A stretch of 64,000 bases of DNA from Planctomycetota bacterium. GTDB lineage: Bacteria > Planctomycetota > Phycisphaerae > Sedimentisphaerales > Anaerobacaceae. Shown piece after piece: positions 26,821 to 34,951 of the stretch (position 1 is the first letter of the stretch; each line of letters opens with the position of its first letter). The notes under the pieces were generated by a model. That model was not told the origin of the DNA and ran no database searches. It was given only the letters and a program-made list of their open reading frames with translations. Where the stretch lies: assembly GCA_019456255.1 (NCBI GenBank), contig VRUG01000001.1:124001-188000 (forward strand), written 5' to 3'. The position numbers and the translations under genes were made by a program.

Positions 26821-27563
26821 ACTGTCGGCTCCTGTGTGCTTCCAAATAATACCATTTTTGTTTTCAAGTCCTCGATGTCGAGTCCGTATTTATCAACAAC
26901 TTCTTTAGCGGCATCGACGTTTGGGTTGTCGACATATCCTCTGCATCCGAAACATCTAAATCCTGACGACGGGCATCTTGCTCCGCATCCTGCTCTTATG
27001 ACCGGACCAAGGCATAGCTGCTCATCTTCCCAAAGACATGGGTTTCCCTTTGCTTTGCACTCGACGCAAACGGGATATTCAGGAATTTCCGGTGTCTTGC
27101 CCAAAAGCAGTGAGCGGACGATATAAGCGAATTCGGCTTTATCCATCGGGCAGCCATGTATCTTGAAATCGACCGTTACGACCTCGTCGACAGCTTTTGT
27201 CATCGCGGTGTTGAGGTGCGGCATTTCAGCGTCATCGGCATATACACATTCCTTGACCTCATTAAGGTCGAAGTTGTTTTTCAATTTATTTACACCGCCC
27301 ATAGTGGCACATGCCCCCATAGCGATGAGGACCTTTGCCTTTTCTCTGATATCTTTCAGTCGCGTTTCGTCTTCGGGTCTTGTAATTGAACCCTCGATGA
27401 TTGCGATGTCGTATTCGTCGCTTTGGTCGCTGATAGCTTCTCTCCATTCGACAACGTCCGCAACAGCCAGTAAGCTCAGAATATCCTCTTCAAGGTTTAC
27501 GATTTGCAACTGACACCCTTCACAGCAGGCAAAATCAAAGATAGCGATTCTTGGTTTAGTCAT
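26817..27563 (-). CDS. hydD: [NiFe]-hydrogenase small (delta) subunit
   Basis: A 248-residue iron-sulfur subunit. FDFACCEGCQLQIV at the start and later HGCPMDKAEF, then a Cys-rich stretch (about residues 170-225) including CVECKAKGNPC, supply ligands for the proximal and further [4Fe-4S] clusters. No twin-arginine signal is present, so the enzyme is cytosolic. ATG 27563, with GGAGG at a spacing of nine and one base after the hydG stop, is a better start than the ATG at 27584, which would lie inside hydG. Confidence 0.92.
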   Translation of the reverse strand: MTKPRIAIFDFACCEGCQLQIVNLEEDILSLLAVADVVEWREAISDQSDEYDIAIIEGSITRPEDETRLKDIREKAKVLIAMGACATMGGVNKLKNNFDLNEVKECVYADDAEMPHLNTAMTKAVDEVVTVDFKIHGCPMDKAEFAYIVRSLLLGKTPEIPEYPVCVECKAKGNPCLWEDEQLCLGPVIRAGCGARCPSSGFRCFGCRGYVDNPNVDAAKEVVDKYGLDIEDLKTKMVLFGSTQEPTV

Positions 27564-27564
27564 A

Positions 27565-28401
27565 TTATATAGCCTCCGGAACATTCTTTAAGTCGGCGTA
27601 ATTAAAAACAGGCCCTTCCATGCAGACGTATTTATCATTCATCTGGCAGTGTCCACATTTACCGACGCCGCATTTCATTTTTCTTTCGAGGTTCAGGAAT
27701 ATATTTTCATGCGGTACGTTTTTCTCGTTTAAAGTCATAAGAACAAACTTGTACATGATGGGCGGGCCGCAAATAAAGAACACCGAATCGGCGAAATCCG
27801 ATTTAATCTCAGGAATCAGCGTAGTTACCACGCCGACATTTCCGTCCCATCGTTCGTCCGGGCCGTCAATTGTCTCATGGAAATTAATGTCGGCATTCTG
27901 CCATATTTCAAGCTCTTCATGGAAAAGCCTCTGGTCATAGTCCTTTGTGCCGACCAGCACGGTAACTTGTCCGTAATCTTCCCTGCTGTCAAGAATATGG
28001 TTAATGAAAGAACGCTGCGGCACAAGTCCTATTCCGCCGCAAATAAATACGAGGTCCTTTCCTTTCGCATCTTCGACAGGGTAAACACCATTTCCAAATG
28101 CACCTCTTATTCCGACCTTGTCACCGGCCTTTAGCTGATGTATCTTGTTGGTTACGTTTCCGATTTTCCGGACAACGATCTCAAAACCATCTGCCTGTGT
28201 TGGTGACGAAGATATTGAGATAGGTGCTTCTCCGAAGCCCGGTATTGAGACTTCCACGAATTGACCTGGGACATAATTTAACGGGGCCTCGTCCATCGAG
28301 ATATGCAGATACATTTCCGTCGCATTCATCTGCTTGGTTTCGTTAACCGTCGCAGGCTGGGGCAGAAAGATGTCTTTTTCTACAAGGCAGCAATCACACA
28401 T
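27565..28401 (-). CDS. hydG: Hydrogenase FAD/NAD(P)-binding (gamma) subunit
   Basis: A 278-residue ferredoxin-reductase-type subunit. An FAD-binding barrel (about residues 15-110, with PGQFVEVSIPG) is followed by an NAD(P)-binding domain (VFICGGIGLVP), and a C-terminal [2Fe-2S] motif lies in CGVGKCGHCQM with a further Cys in YVC. It passes electrons between the hydrogenase and NAD(P)H. The true start is ATG 28401, with GAAGGAGA seven bases upstream; the frame is open further upstream but that part overlaps hydB and has no such site. Confidence 0.92.
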   Translation of the reverse strand: MCDCCLVEKDIFLPQPATVNETKQMNATEMYLHISMDEAPLNYVPGQFVEVSIPGFGEAPISISSSPTQADGFEIVVRKIGNVTNKIHQLKAGDKVGIRGAFGNGVYPVEDAKGKDLVFICGGIGLVPQRSFINHILDSREDYGQVTVLVGTKDYDQRLFHEELEIWQNADINFHETIDGPDERWDGNVGVVTTLIPEIKSDFADSVFFICGPPIMYKFVLMTLNEKNVPHENIFLNLERKMKCGVGKCGHCQMNDKYVCMEGPVFNYADLKNVPEAI

Positions 28402-28435
28402 TAATAATTCTCCTTCTGTTCTAAACTGTCGACCA

Positions 28436-29467
28436 TCAAACACTAATATCTTCGAGTAGTGTATTGTAAATGTTAATAGGGTTAGCAATATCGGGCAGAC
28501 ACGCATTGACGCATCTTCCGCAGCCTACACAGGCGATCTGTCCGTCGATTTTATCTGGTACATATTTTGCTTTTCTAAAGATGCGATGGCGGAACCTGTC
28601 GGCTCTGTTACATCTAAATTCGTGGTCGCCTGCGACTTTTGTAAATCCGTCGAGCAGACATCCATCCCATACTCTGTCCCTTTTTCCGGACTGCATGTCC
28701 CAATTGATATCGTCACAGACGTTGAAGCAGTAGCATGTCGGGCAGACCTGGTTGCATGAGCCGCACGAGAAACATGTTTTTGCTTTTTCTTCCCAGACGT
28801 TGTGGTCGTATGCATTTTCCAAAAGCTTTGGCAGTTGCTGAGGCGAACAGTTTAACGAATGTTTATTTAATTGTTTCTCATTATTTTCCCAGACCTGTTG
28901 GCGTTTTTTGATATCGCTGTCAGCTGGTTCTTTGCCGTTGGCAATTTCAAGAATTGCTTCGCCTTTTTCGGTTGCAGCTTCAGCGATATAGCCGTCGCCG
29001 ATATCGGTTAACAGGATGTCGAATCCATCTTTTACAGTTGCGGTGCCCATAACCGAGGCGAAAACGTTTTTTGATGGTGTAACGACATCGCAGGCGATTA
29101 TTACCGCATTGTCGCGTCTTGCGAAATAATGTGTATCGTTGTTGTCCTGGGCGAAAATCTGGTCCATTTGATTTATCGCGACCATGTCATATGGATGTAC
29201 CCCTATCAGGACAAAGGGTTCGCAGTCGTGTTGCGACTCGAATGTGCCGGTTTCGTCAAATGTCAGGAGTGTTTCAGTTGGCGGCGGAAAGTATTTTTTG
29301 GGCGGCCCCAATGTGACATCGTAATCAAGGGTAAGGTCGGTCGCACTGCCGAGCGGGGCGAAATCGAATTTATCGCCTTTGGCCTGTACGCCGAAAACCC
29401 TGTTATTTTCGATAATGCCGTCTACGAAGCTGTTAAAGCCGTCTTTGTTAATTTTTTTAATGCTCAT
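28436..29467 (-). CDS. hydB: Hydrogenase iron-sulfur (beta) subunit
   Basis: A 343-residue subunit of the sulfhydrogenase beta type, with two C-terminal [4Fe-4S] binding regions: CFSCGSCNQVCPTCYC and CVGCGRCVNACLPD. The N-terminal part has the NuoG-unrelated fold of the HydB/AsrA family. It wires the small subunit to the flavin subunit. I place the start at ATG 29467 (MSIKKINKDG), with GGATGAG upstream; an ATG 36 bases earlier lacks a ribosome site. It is the first gene of the hydBGDA-protease operon, behind the promoter at 29560-29588. Confidence 0.9.
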   Translation of the reverse strand: MSIKKINKDGFNSFVDGIIENNRVFGVQAKGDKFDFAPLGSATDLTLDYDVTLGPPKKYFPPPTETLLTFDETGTFESQHDCEPFVLIGVHPYDMVAINQMDQIFAQDNNDTHYFARRDNAVIIACDVVTPSKNVFASVMGTATVKDGFDILLTDIGDGYIAEAATEKGEAILEIANGKEPADSDIKKRQQVWENNEKQLNKHSLNCSPQQLPKLLENAYDHNVWEEKAKTCFSCGSCNQVCPTCYCFNVCDDINWDMQSGKRDRVWDGCLLDGFTKVAGDHEFRCNRADRFRHRIFRKAKYVPDKIDGQIACVGCGRCVNACLPDIANPINIYNTLLEDISV

Positions 29468-29535
29468 TTTAGTCTCATCCAAAAGCTGTCTTATAATTTT
29501 CAATTAATACAATACAGTAACGCTTTAGTTTGTGA

Positions 29536-29553
29536 TTGTGAACACATGCACAA
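29536..29553. promoter_or_regulatory. Putative Rex operator
   Basis: TTGTGAACACATGCACAA matches the Rex consensus TTGTGAA-N4-TTCACAA at 13 of 14 defined positions. It covers about +1 to +18 of the predicted hydrogenase transcript, where repressor binding would block initiation. Rex leaves DNA when the NADH/NAD+ ratio is high, which would turn on the hydrogenase to discharge reductant. No rex gene is in the window. Confidence 0.65.
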
Positions 29554-29559
29554 AGTCTG

Positions 29560-29588
29560 ATTATACAGTAACCAACATCTTGCTGCAA
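29560..29588 (-). promoter_or_regulatory. Hydrogenase operon promoter
   Basis: Minus strand: TTGCAG, 17 bases, TATAAT; predicted start near 29553, giving a leader of about 86 bases. The -35 is weak, the -10 perfect. It lies in the 339-base gap between hydB and trpS (29468-29806). A TATAAT at 29759-29764 on the plus strand may serve trpS but has no good -35. Confidence 0.55.
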
Positions 29589-29806
29589 CTATAATCTAAA
29601 CGAGCCAGCAAGTCCTGAGGTTCAATGAAAATATTTTTCAATTTTTCCGCAAACCGCGTATTTTTCCCCTATTACGTCTAATATGTAAATATCGGCTTAA
29701 AAAAGCAGTAACATCGCCAAAATCCTTGACAAACAGCCTCAATGCCGTTAATTTCAGCTATAATAAGCGGAATTTTTGTGTTATTGGATGTTCAGGAGTT
29801 TTGATT

Positions 29807-30781
29807 TTGCGAGTATTATCCGGTATACAACCGACAGGTCGTCAGCATATAGGCAATTATTTCGGTGCGATGCGTCAGCATTTGCAGCTCCAGGCCGACC
29901 ATGAGGGTTTTTATTTTATCGCTGATTACCATGCCTTAACCAGCGGCCCGACAGCAAAGGAGCTTGCTGGGTACAGTCATGATATAGCTTTGGATTATCT
30001 GGCATTGGGCCTGGATACCGAAAAAACGGTGTTTTGGCGTCAATCTGATGTTCCTGAGGTAACCGAGTTGGCGTGGATATTATCGTGTGTTACTCCGATG
30101 GGTCTTCTTCAGCGGTGTACGAGCTATAAGGACAAGCTGGCGAACGGTTTTAGTCCGAGTCACGGCCTTTTTGCATATCCGGTATTGCAGGCCGCCGACA
30201 TTTTGATTTTCGACAGTGAGCTTGTGCCGGTCGGTGCCGACCAGAAGCAGCATATCGAGATTACACGAGATATCGCCGGTTATTTTAATAATACCTATGG
30301 CGAAATATTTATTTTGCCTAAAGAGCATATCATCAAGTCAGTGGCGATAGTGCCCGGCGTTGACGGCAAGAAGATGAGTAAGAGTTATAATAATACGATA
30401 GAGATCTTCGGCGCCGAAAAAAGTGTGAAAAAGACAATCATGCGGATAGTTACCGATTCGACGCCAGTTGAAGAGCCTAAGGACCCTGAGAATTGCAATG
30501 TTTTTGCGTTGTTGAAATTGGTGGCCTCAGAAGATGAGCTTAAAGAGTGGGACAGTAAGTATCGCAATGGCGGTATGGGATACGGCGATGCGAAGAAACG
30601 TCTCGCTGAACTGATGATAGAATATTTTAAACCTTATAGAGAGAAGCGCGCCCAGTTGGAGAAGGACCCGAAATATGTTCAGGATGTTCTTGCCGATGGC
30701 GCCCGTCGCGCCAAGGCCGCTGCGGTCAAAACTATGCTGCGGGTCCGCAAGGCGGTTGGGTTTGGAGCTTATAATGTCTGA
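29807..30781 (+). CDS. trpS: Tryptophanyl-tRNA synthetase
   Basis: A 324-residue class I synthetase. The HIGH-type motif appears as HIGNYFGA near residue 15 and the KMSKS motif as GKKMSKSYNNT near residue 190. It charges tRNA-Trp. The best start is TTG 29807, eight bases after CAGGAG, giving MRVLSGIQPTG as in other TrpS proteins. Longer frames back to 29726 add an unrelated sequence. Its stop overlaps the next gene by eight bases. Confidence 0.96.
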   Translation: MRVLSGIQPTGRQHIGNYFGAMRQHLQLQADHEGFYFIADYHALTSGPTAKELAGYSHDIALDYLALGLDTEKTVFWRQSDVPEVTELAWILSCVTPMGLLQRCTSYKDKLANGFSPSHGLFAYPVLQAADILIFDSELVPVGADQKQHIEITRDIAGYFNNTYGEIFILPKEHIIKSVAIVPGVDGKKMSKSYNNTIEIFGAEKSVKKTIMRIVTDSTPVEEPKDPENCNVFALLKLVASEDELKEWDSKYRNGGMGYGDAKKRLAELMIEYFKPYREKRAQLEKDPKYVQDVLADGARRAKAAAVKTMLRVRKAVGFGAYNV

Positions 30782-30998
30782 TAGAGTCGTGACGATAGCA
30801 AAGTTTACCGATTCAATAAACGCCAGTCTTGCCAAGCAGACTTTGGCTGACCATGGAATCAAATCGTTTCTTGCCGGTGAGCATACAACGAATTTATATA
30901 CGATTCCGGCGGTAGCAATTGTGGAACTTCAAACGCTCGAAAGCAAGGCCAAACAGGCGATGGAAATTTTAGAATCTCAAAACAGTGAGGAACAATAG
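30774..30998 (+). CDS. DUF2007 family small protein
   Basis: A 74-residue protein from ATG 30774 (MSDRVVTIAKFTDS). The pattern KFTDSINASLAKQTLADHGIKSFLAGEHT and the ending of alternating strand and helix match the DUF2007 ferredoxin-like fold, sometimes called putative signal-transducing protein. It overlaps the end of trpS and touches the start of scpA, so it is translated as part of that operon. Function unknown. Confidence 0.75.
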   Translation: MSDRVVTIAKFTDSINASLAKQTLADHGIKSFLAGEHTTNLYTIPAVAIVELQTLESKAKQAMEILESQNSEEQ

Positions 30999-32045
30999 TT
31001 GAGTGATTATCGCGTACATCTTGATATATTTTCCGGTCCTATGGATTTATTGCTTTATCTGATCCGTAAGGATGAGGTTGATATCTATGATGTCTCGCTG
31101 ACCAAGATAATCAAAGAGTATCTTCACTATCTTGAGCTTCTTAAGAAACTTGATGTTGATTTGGCAGGTGACTTTCTTGTGATGGCCTCGACTCTGCTTC
31201 AGATAAAGTCGACAATGCTGCTGCCGAAGGTCGAGTCTGACGATGTTGACGGCGAGGATTTGTCTGACCCGCGCACCGAGTTGATTCGTCAGCTTTTGGA
31301 ATACAAGAAGTTCAAGGACGCAGCTAATCTTTTAAGTGACGCCGCGATTGACCAGAAGATGCGTTACCATCGTCCTAATACGATAGTCGAACAGCTAAAG
31401 GACGACAGGGAGCCGGAACTTGACCTTGAGCAGGTTAGCGTATGGGATTTGCTCGATGCTTTTGATTCTATAATAGAGGCGACCGGCGGAGCGACGTTTG
31501 ATATCAGTCATATTATCGATGATACTCCTATCGATTTGTACGAGATAGAGATATTGCATCGCCTGCAGGTCGAGGGGCCGATGAGCTTTGTGAAGATATT
31601 CGAATGCAAGACGAGCCGCAGCGCGATGGTAGGTTTGTTTTTGGCACTTTTGGAATTGATTCGCAATAGGCTTGTCTGGGTCGAGCAGCCAACGCCTGAC
31701 GGGGATATTCATCTCAAAGCACTAACCGATGAGCCTGCCGAGCAAGCTGTCCAAAAAGCGATATTGGCCACCGAATCAGAATTGTTGGAACAAACAGAGT
31801 TGCGGGAAGAAACTCTGGAGGCCGCTGCTGATACCGAAACAATCGACGAGACGCAAGAGACCCCGATAGCTATCGAAGAAATAATGCCCAAAATCGAGTC
31901 TGTAGCCGAAATTGATATCGAAACCGAACCGTCTTTATCGGTTCCTATTGCAGAGTTGCCCGCCAAAAACGAGGATAATAGCAATAATAAAGAACAAACC
32001 GAAGAAAGCGACAGTAGCAAGATAGGTCATAGCGAGTCAAATTAG
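30999..32045 (+). CDS. scpA: Segregation and condensation protein A
   Basis: A 348-residue kleisin. YRVHLDIFSGPMDLLLYLIRKDEVDIYDV at the N-terminus is the SMC-binding part and a winged-helix-like region ends near residue 235. It bridges the SMC heads in the SMC-ScpAB condensin. The last 110 residues form an acidic, low-complexity tail (rich in Glu, Thr, Ile) that most ScpA proteins, about 250 residues long, lack. Start TTG directly follows the preceding stop codon, with GAGG upstream. scpB is not in the window. Confidence 0.93.
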   Translation: MSDYRVHLDIFSGPMDLLLYLIRKDEVDIYDVSLTKIIKEYLHYLELLKKLDVDLAGDFLVMASTLLQIKSTMLLPKVESDDVDGEDLSDPRTELIRQLLEYKKFKDAANLLSDAAIDQKMRYHRPNTIVEQLKDDREPELDLEQVSVWDLLDAFDSIIEATGGATFDISHIIDDTPIDLYEIEILHRLQVEGPMSFVKIFECKTSRSAMVGLFLALLELIRNRLVWVEQPTPDGDIHLKALTDEPAEQAVQKAILATESELLEQTELREETLEAAADTETIDETQETPIAIEEIMPKIESVAEIDIETEPSLSVPIAELPAKNEDNSNNKEQTEESDSSKIGHSESN

Positions 32046-32048
32046 TGT

Positions 32049-32077
32049 TTGACAAGGATGATTTGGGTTACTAAAAT
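32049..32077 (+). promoter_or_regulatory. Thioredoxin promoter
   Basis: TTGACA, 17 bases, TAAAAT; predicted start near 32084 and a leader of about 40 bases before the ATG at 32123. Confidence 0.65.
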
Positions 32078-32122
32078 ACCTGTATCATTTGACGAGAGGG
32101 TAAAATTAGAAAGGGCACAATA

Positions 32123-32449
32123 ATGGCAGACAGTGTAAGTGAGTTAACAGATGCCACATTTGATGATGTAGTACATAACACGGAAACTCCGGTATTAGTG
32201 GATTTTTGGGCACCTTGGTGCGGACCTTGCAAGATGATGTCTCCGATATTAGAAGAGATAGCAGGCGAGTATTTAGACAAGGCGAAGATATGCAAACTAA
32301 ACACCGACGACGCTCGCGATAGTGCGATGGAATTTGGAATAAGTGCGATACCAACAATAATCTTATTCAAAGATGGTCAGGTACAAAATAAATGGGTTGG
32401 TTTAACGAGCAAAAAAGATCTCGTATCGGCCATCGACGAATTGCTTTAG
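32123..32449 (+). CDS. trxA: Thioredoxin
   Basis: A 108-residue thioredoxin with the redox-active C33-G-P-C36 in FWAPWCGPCKMM, the cis-proline segment SAIPTIILF and the normal full length. It reduces protein disulfides in the cytoplasm. It has its own promoter and AAAGGG before the ATG. The NfnAB genes follow 82 bases later, perhaps on the same transcript, since no terminator is seen between. Confidence 0.96.
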   Translation: MADSVSELTDATFDDVVHNTETPVLVDFWAPWCGPCKMMSPILEEIAGEYLDKAKICKLNTDDARDSAMEFGISAIPTIILFKDGQVQNKWVGLTSKKDLVSAIDELL

Positions 32450-32531
32450 CAAATCATCTCTGCCAGCGCATTTTTATCTGTCGGCTGGTACGATATTTTA
32501 AGTACTAAAATTCCCGAAGGAAATAAAAAAA

Positions 32532-33386
32532 GTGTCACATAAAATTTTATCTATCAAACAACTTTCCCAGGATGTCTTTACCGCTGAGATTGAAGCGAAG
32601 TTAATTGCCCAGGCCCGCAAGCCCGGACAGTTTGTAATCATCAGCATTAATAACGATTACAGCGAGCGTATTCCATTGACGATAGCTGGTGCCGATGCGG
32701 AAAAGGGCACTATCCGTTTGATATGGCAGCGAGTCGGCAAGACGACTGCCGAGTTAGCAGACTTAAAAGCCGGTGACGAGATTTCCGGTATCGTCGGGCC
32801 TTTAGGTAATCCGACACATTTAGAAAATTTCGGAACTGTAGTTTGTGTCGGCGGGGGAATTGGTAACGCACCGCTTTTACCTATCGCAACGGGATTGAAA
32901 GAGGCCGGGAACAAGGTAATTAGCATACTCGGCGCCCGCAACAAGGAACTTGTGATTCTCGAAGATGAGTTCTCGAAAATAAGCGATGAACTGATAGTGA
33001 CAACTGATGACGGTTCGTACGGCCGCAAGGCATTGGTTACTGAGCCTTTAAAAGAAATTTGCGAACGCGAGGAAAAGCCCGACAAGATATTTGTGATTGG
33101 CCCTGCGATAATGATGAAGTTCTGCTGCAAGACCACTGAGCCTTATAAAATATCTACCGAGGTGTCACTTAATACGATAATGGTTGACGGTACCGGTATG
33201 TGCGGAGGTTGCCGTGTTGAAGTCGGGGGTAAGGCGAAATTCGTTTGCGTAGACGGGCCTGAATTTGACGGCCATCAGGTCAACTTCGATTTGATGATGA
33301 AAAGGCTTGGCGCCTATCGCGACCTTGAACAGCAGGCACACGAAGCATATCTGAAACATAAATGTAAACTTGGTCTGGACCAATAG
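32532..33386 (+). CDS. nfnA: NfnA-like FAD/NAD(P)-binding electron-transfer subunit
   Basis: A 284-residue PyrK/SudB-family flavoprotein: an FAD domain (KPGQFVIISIN), an NAD-binding domain (VCVGGGIGNAPLLP) and a [2Fe-2S] site in GMCGGCRVEVGG with a further FVC. Paired with the next gene, it matches the NADH-dependent ferredoxin:NADP oxidoreductase NfnAB, a bifurcating transhydrogenase. GTG start. An alternative name for the pair is sulfide dehydrogenase (SudBA); sequence alone does not separate the two activities. Confidence 0.88.
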   Translation: MSHKILSIKQLSQDVFTAEIEAKLIAQARKPGQFVIISINNDYSERIPLTIAGADAEKGTIRLIWQRVGKTTAELADLKAGDEISGIVGPLGNPTHLENFGTVVCVGGGIGNAPLLPIATGLKEAGNKVISILGARNKELVILEDEFSKISDELIVTTDDGSYGRKALVTEPLKEICEREEKPDKIFVIGPAIMMKFCCKTTEPYKISTEVSLNTIMVDGTGMCGGCRVEVGGKAKFVCVDGPEFDGHQVNFDLMMKRLGAYRDLEQQAHEAYLKHKCKLGLDQ

Positions 33387-33397
33387 GGGTTTTTACA

Positions 33398-34867
33398 GTG
33401 ACGGAAAAAGAAAGACAGGAAATGTTAGACAAGCTTTTGGCTAAGCGCGCAGATGAAGGCTTAAGGCCTACAGATAGATATGGCATTCCCGCTCAGGAGA
33501 TGCCTTCTCAGGACGGCGTCGAGAGACGCAGTAACGTCAATGAGGTAGCGCTTGGTTATACCGAGAGCGAGGCGAGGTTAGAAGCACTTCGTTGCCTGCA
33601 ATGCAAAAATGTTCCCTGTATCAGCGGCTGTCCGGTCAGGATCAAGATAAAAGATTTTATCGAAAGTATTGCCGACGGAAATTTTCAAGAGGCATTGGAG
33701 ATAATCAAAGAGAATTCACTGCTGCCTGCAGTTTGCGGGCGGGTGTGTCCTCAGGAAGTTCAGTGCCAGGAGAAATGCACTGTCGGTTTGAAGTTTAAGG
33801 ATGTAGGTAAGGCCGTATCGGTGGGTCGGCTTGAAAGATTCGCTGCAGACTGGGCAAAAGAAGACAGCGTCCCGAAAGTAGCACCGGATACCGGAAAGAA
33901 GGTTGCGATAATCGGTTCAGGGCCCGGCGGAATTGTAGCAGCTGCAGATGTTCGCAGGGCAGGTCATGATGTCACGATATTCGAGGCGTTTCATAAACCA
34001 GGCGGGGTAATGGTTTACGGGATACCGGAATTTCGGTTGCCAAAAGCAATCGTGCAGGAAGAAATTGACGTCTTAACAAAGATGGGCGTTAAGATCGAGT
34101 GTAATTTTGTTGTCGGCAGGACACGAACGATTGAACAGTTGATGAAAGAAGACGGTTTCGATGCAGTCTATGTCGGAGTTGGCGCAGGGCTGCCGAGATT
34201 TATGAGTATAGAAGGGGAATCTCTGGTCGGTGTTTACAGCGCGAATGAATATTTGACGAGAGCGAATTTGATGAAGGCTTATAACTTCGGCAAGGGAGCC
34301 GATACACCGATAGCGGTATCGAAGAGAGTTGCGGTTGTCGGAGGGGGAAATGTCGCGATGGATTCGGCGCGGACGGCAGTGCGATTGGGAGCAGAAAAAG
34401 TCTATCTGATATACAGGCGAAGTGAAGTTGAGATGCCCGCGCGAGTTGAGGAAGTTCACCATGCAAAAGAAGAGGGTGTGGAATTTCTTATCCTGCAAAG
34501 TCCGATACGTGTAATCGGGGATGATAACAGTAAGGTCAAGGCGGTAGAGTGCCTCAAGTTTGAGTTGGGAGAGCCTGATGATTCGGGACGCCGGAGGCCT
34601 GTACCGATCGAGGGCTCGGAATTTACGATCGATCTCGATACGTTAATTATCGCTATCGGCAATGGGGCGAATCCTTTGATTCAGCAGACCACGCCCGGGC
34701 TCGAATTTAATAAGTGGGGCAATATCGTTGTCGATGATAACTGCAAGACGAGCATGGAGGGCGTGTATGCAGGCGGCGATATTGTGCTCGGTGCTGCGAC
34801 GGTAATATTGGCGATGGGCCAGGGCAGAATAGCCGCAGCTGGGATAAATAAGTACCTAAGCAGCTAA
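33398..34867 (+). CDS. nfnB: NfnB-like glutamate-synthase-small-subunit-type oxidoreductase
   Basis: A 489-residue GltD-family flavoprotein. The N-terminal ferredoxin-like domain has two cysteine sets, CLQCKNVPCISGCP and CGRVCPQEVQCQEKC, for [4Fe-4S] clusters. An FAD-binding GSGPGGIVAA and an NADPH-binding VGGGNVAMDSA follow, then AGGDIVLGAATVILAMGQGR near the end. Together with NfnA eleven bases upstream it forms the large subunit of the transhydrogenase. No glutamate synthase large-subunit gene is adjacent, which favours the Nfn role over GltD. GTG start. Confidence 0.9.
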   Translation: MTEKERQEMLDKLLAKRADEGLRPTDRYGIPAQEMPSQDGVERRSNVNEVALGYTESEARLEALRCLQCKNVPCISGCPVRIKIKDFIESIADGNFQEALEIIKENSLLPAVCGRVCPQEVQCQEKCTVGLKFKDVGKAVSVGRLERFAADWAKEDSVPKVAPDTGKKVAIIGSGPGGIVAAADVRRAGHDVTIFEAFHKPGGVMVYGIPEFRLPKAIVQEEIDVLTKMGVKIECNFVVGRTRTIEQLMKEDGFDAVYVGVGAGLPRFMSIEGESLVGVYSANEYLTRANLMKAYNFGKGADTPIAVSKRVAVVGGGNVAMDSARTAVRLGAEKVYLIYRRSEVEMPARVEEVHHAKEEGVEFLILQSPIRVIGDDNSKVKAVECLKFELGEPDDSGRRRPVPIEGSEFTIDLDTLIIAIGNGANPLIQQTTPGLEFNKWGNIVVDDNCKTSMEGVYAGGDIVLGAATVILAMGQGRIAAAGINKYLSS

Positions 34868-34951
34868 AAAACCAATGGTATTTGACAATCGTTGCATCCT
34901 TTCGTATCATCTCTTTTTTGGGTTTTCTCTCACATTTTTTGGCGGTTTCTA

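Noticed and set aside
29726-29764. TTGACA and TATAAT upstream of trpS as a promoter
   Set aside because: The spacing is 27 bases, outside the usual 15-19.
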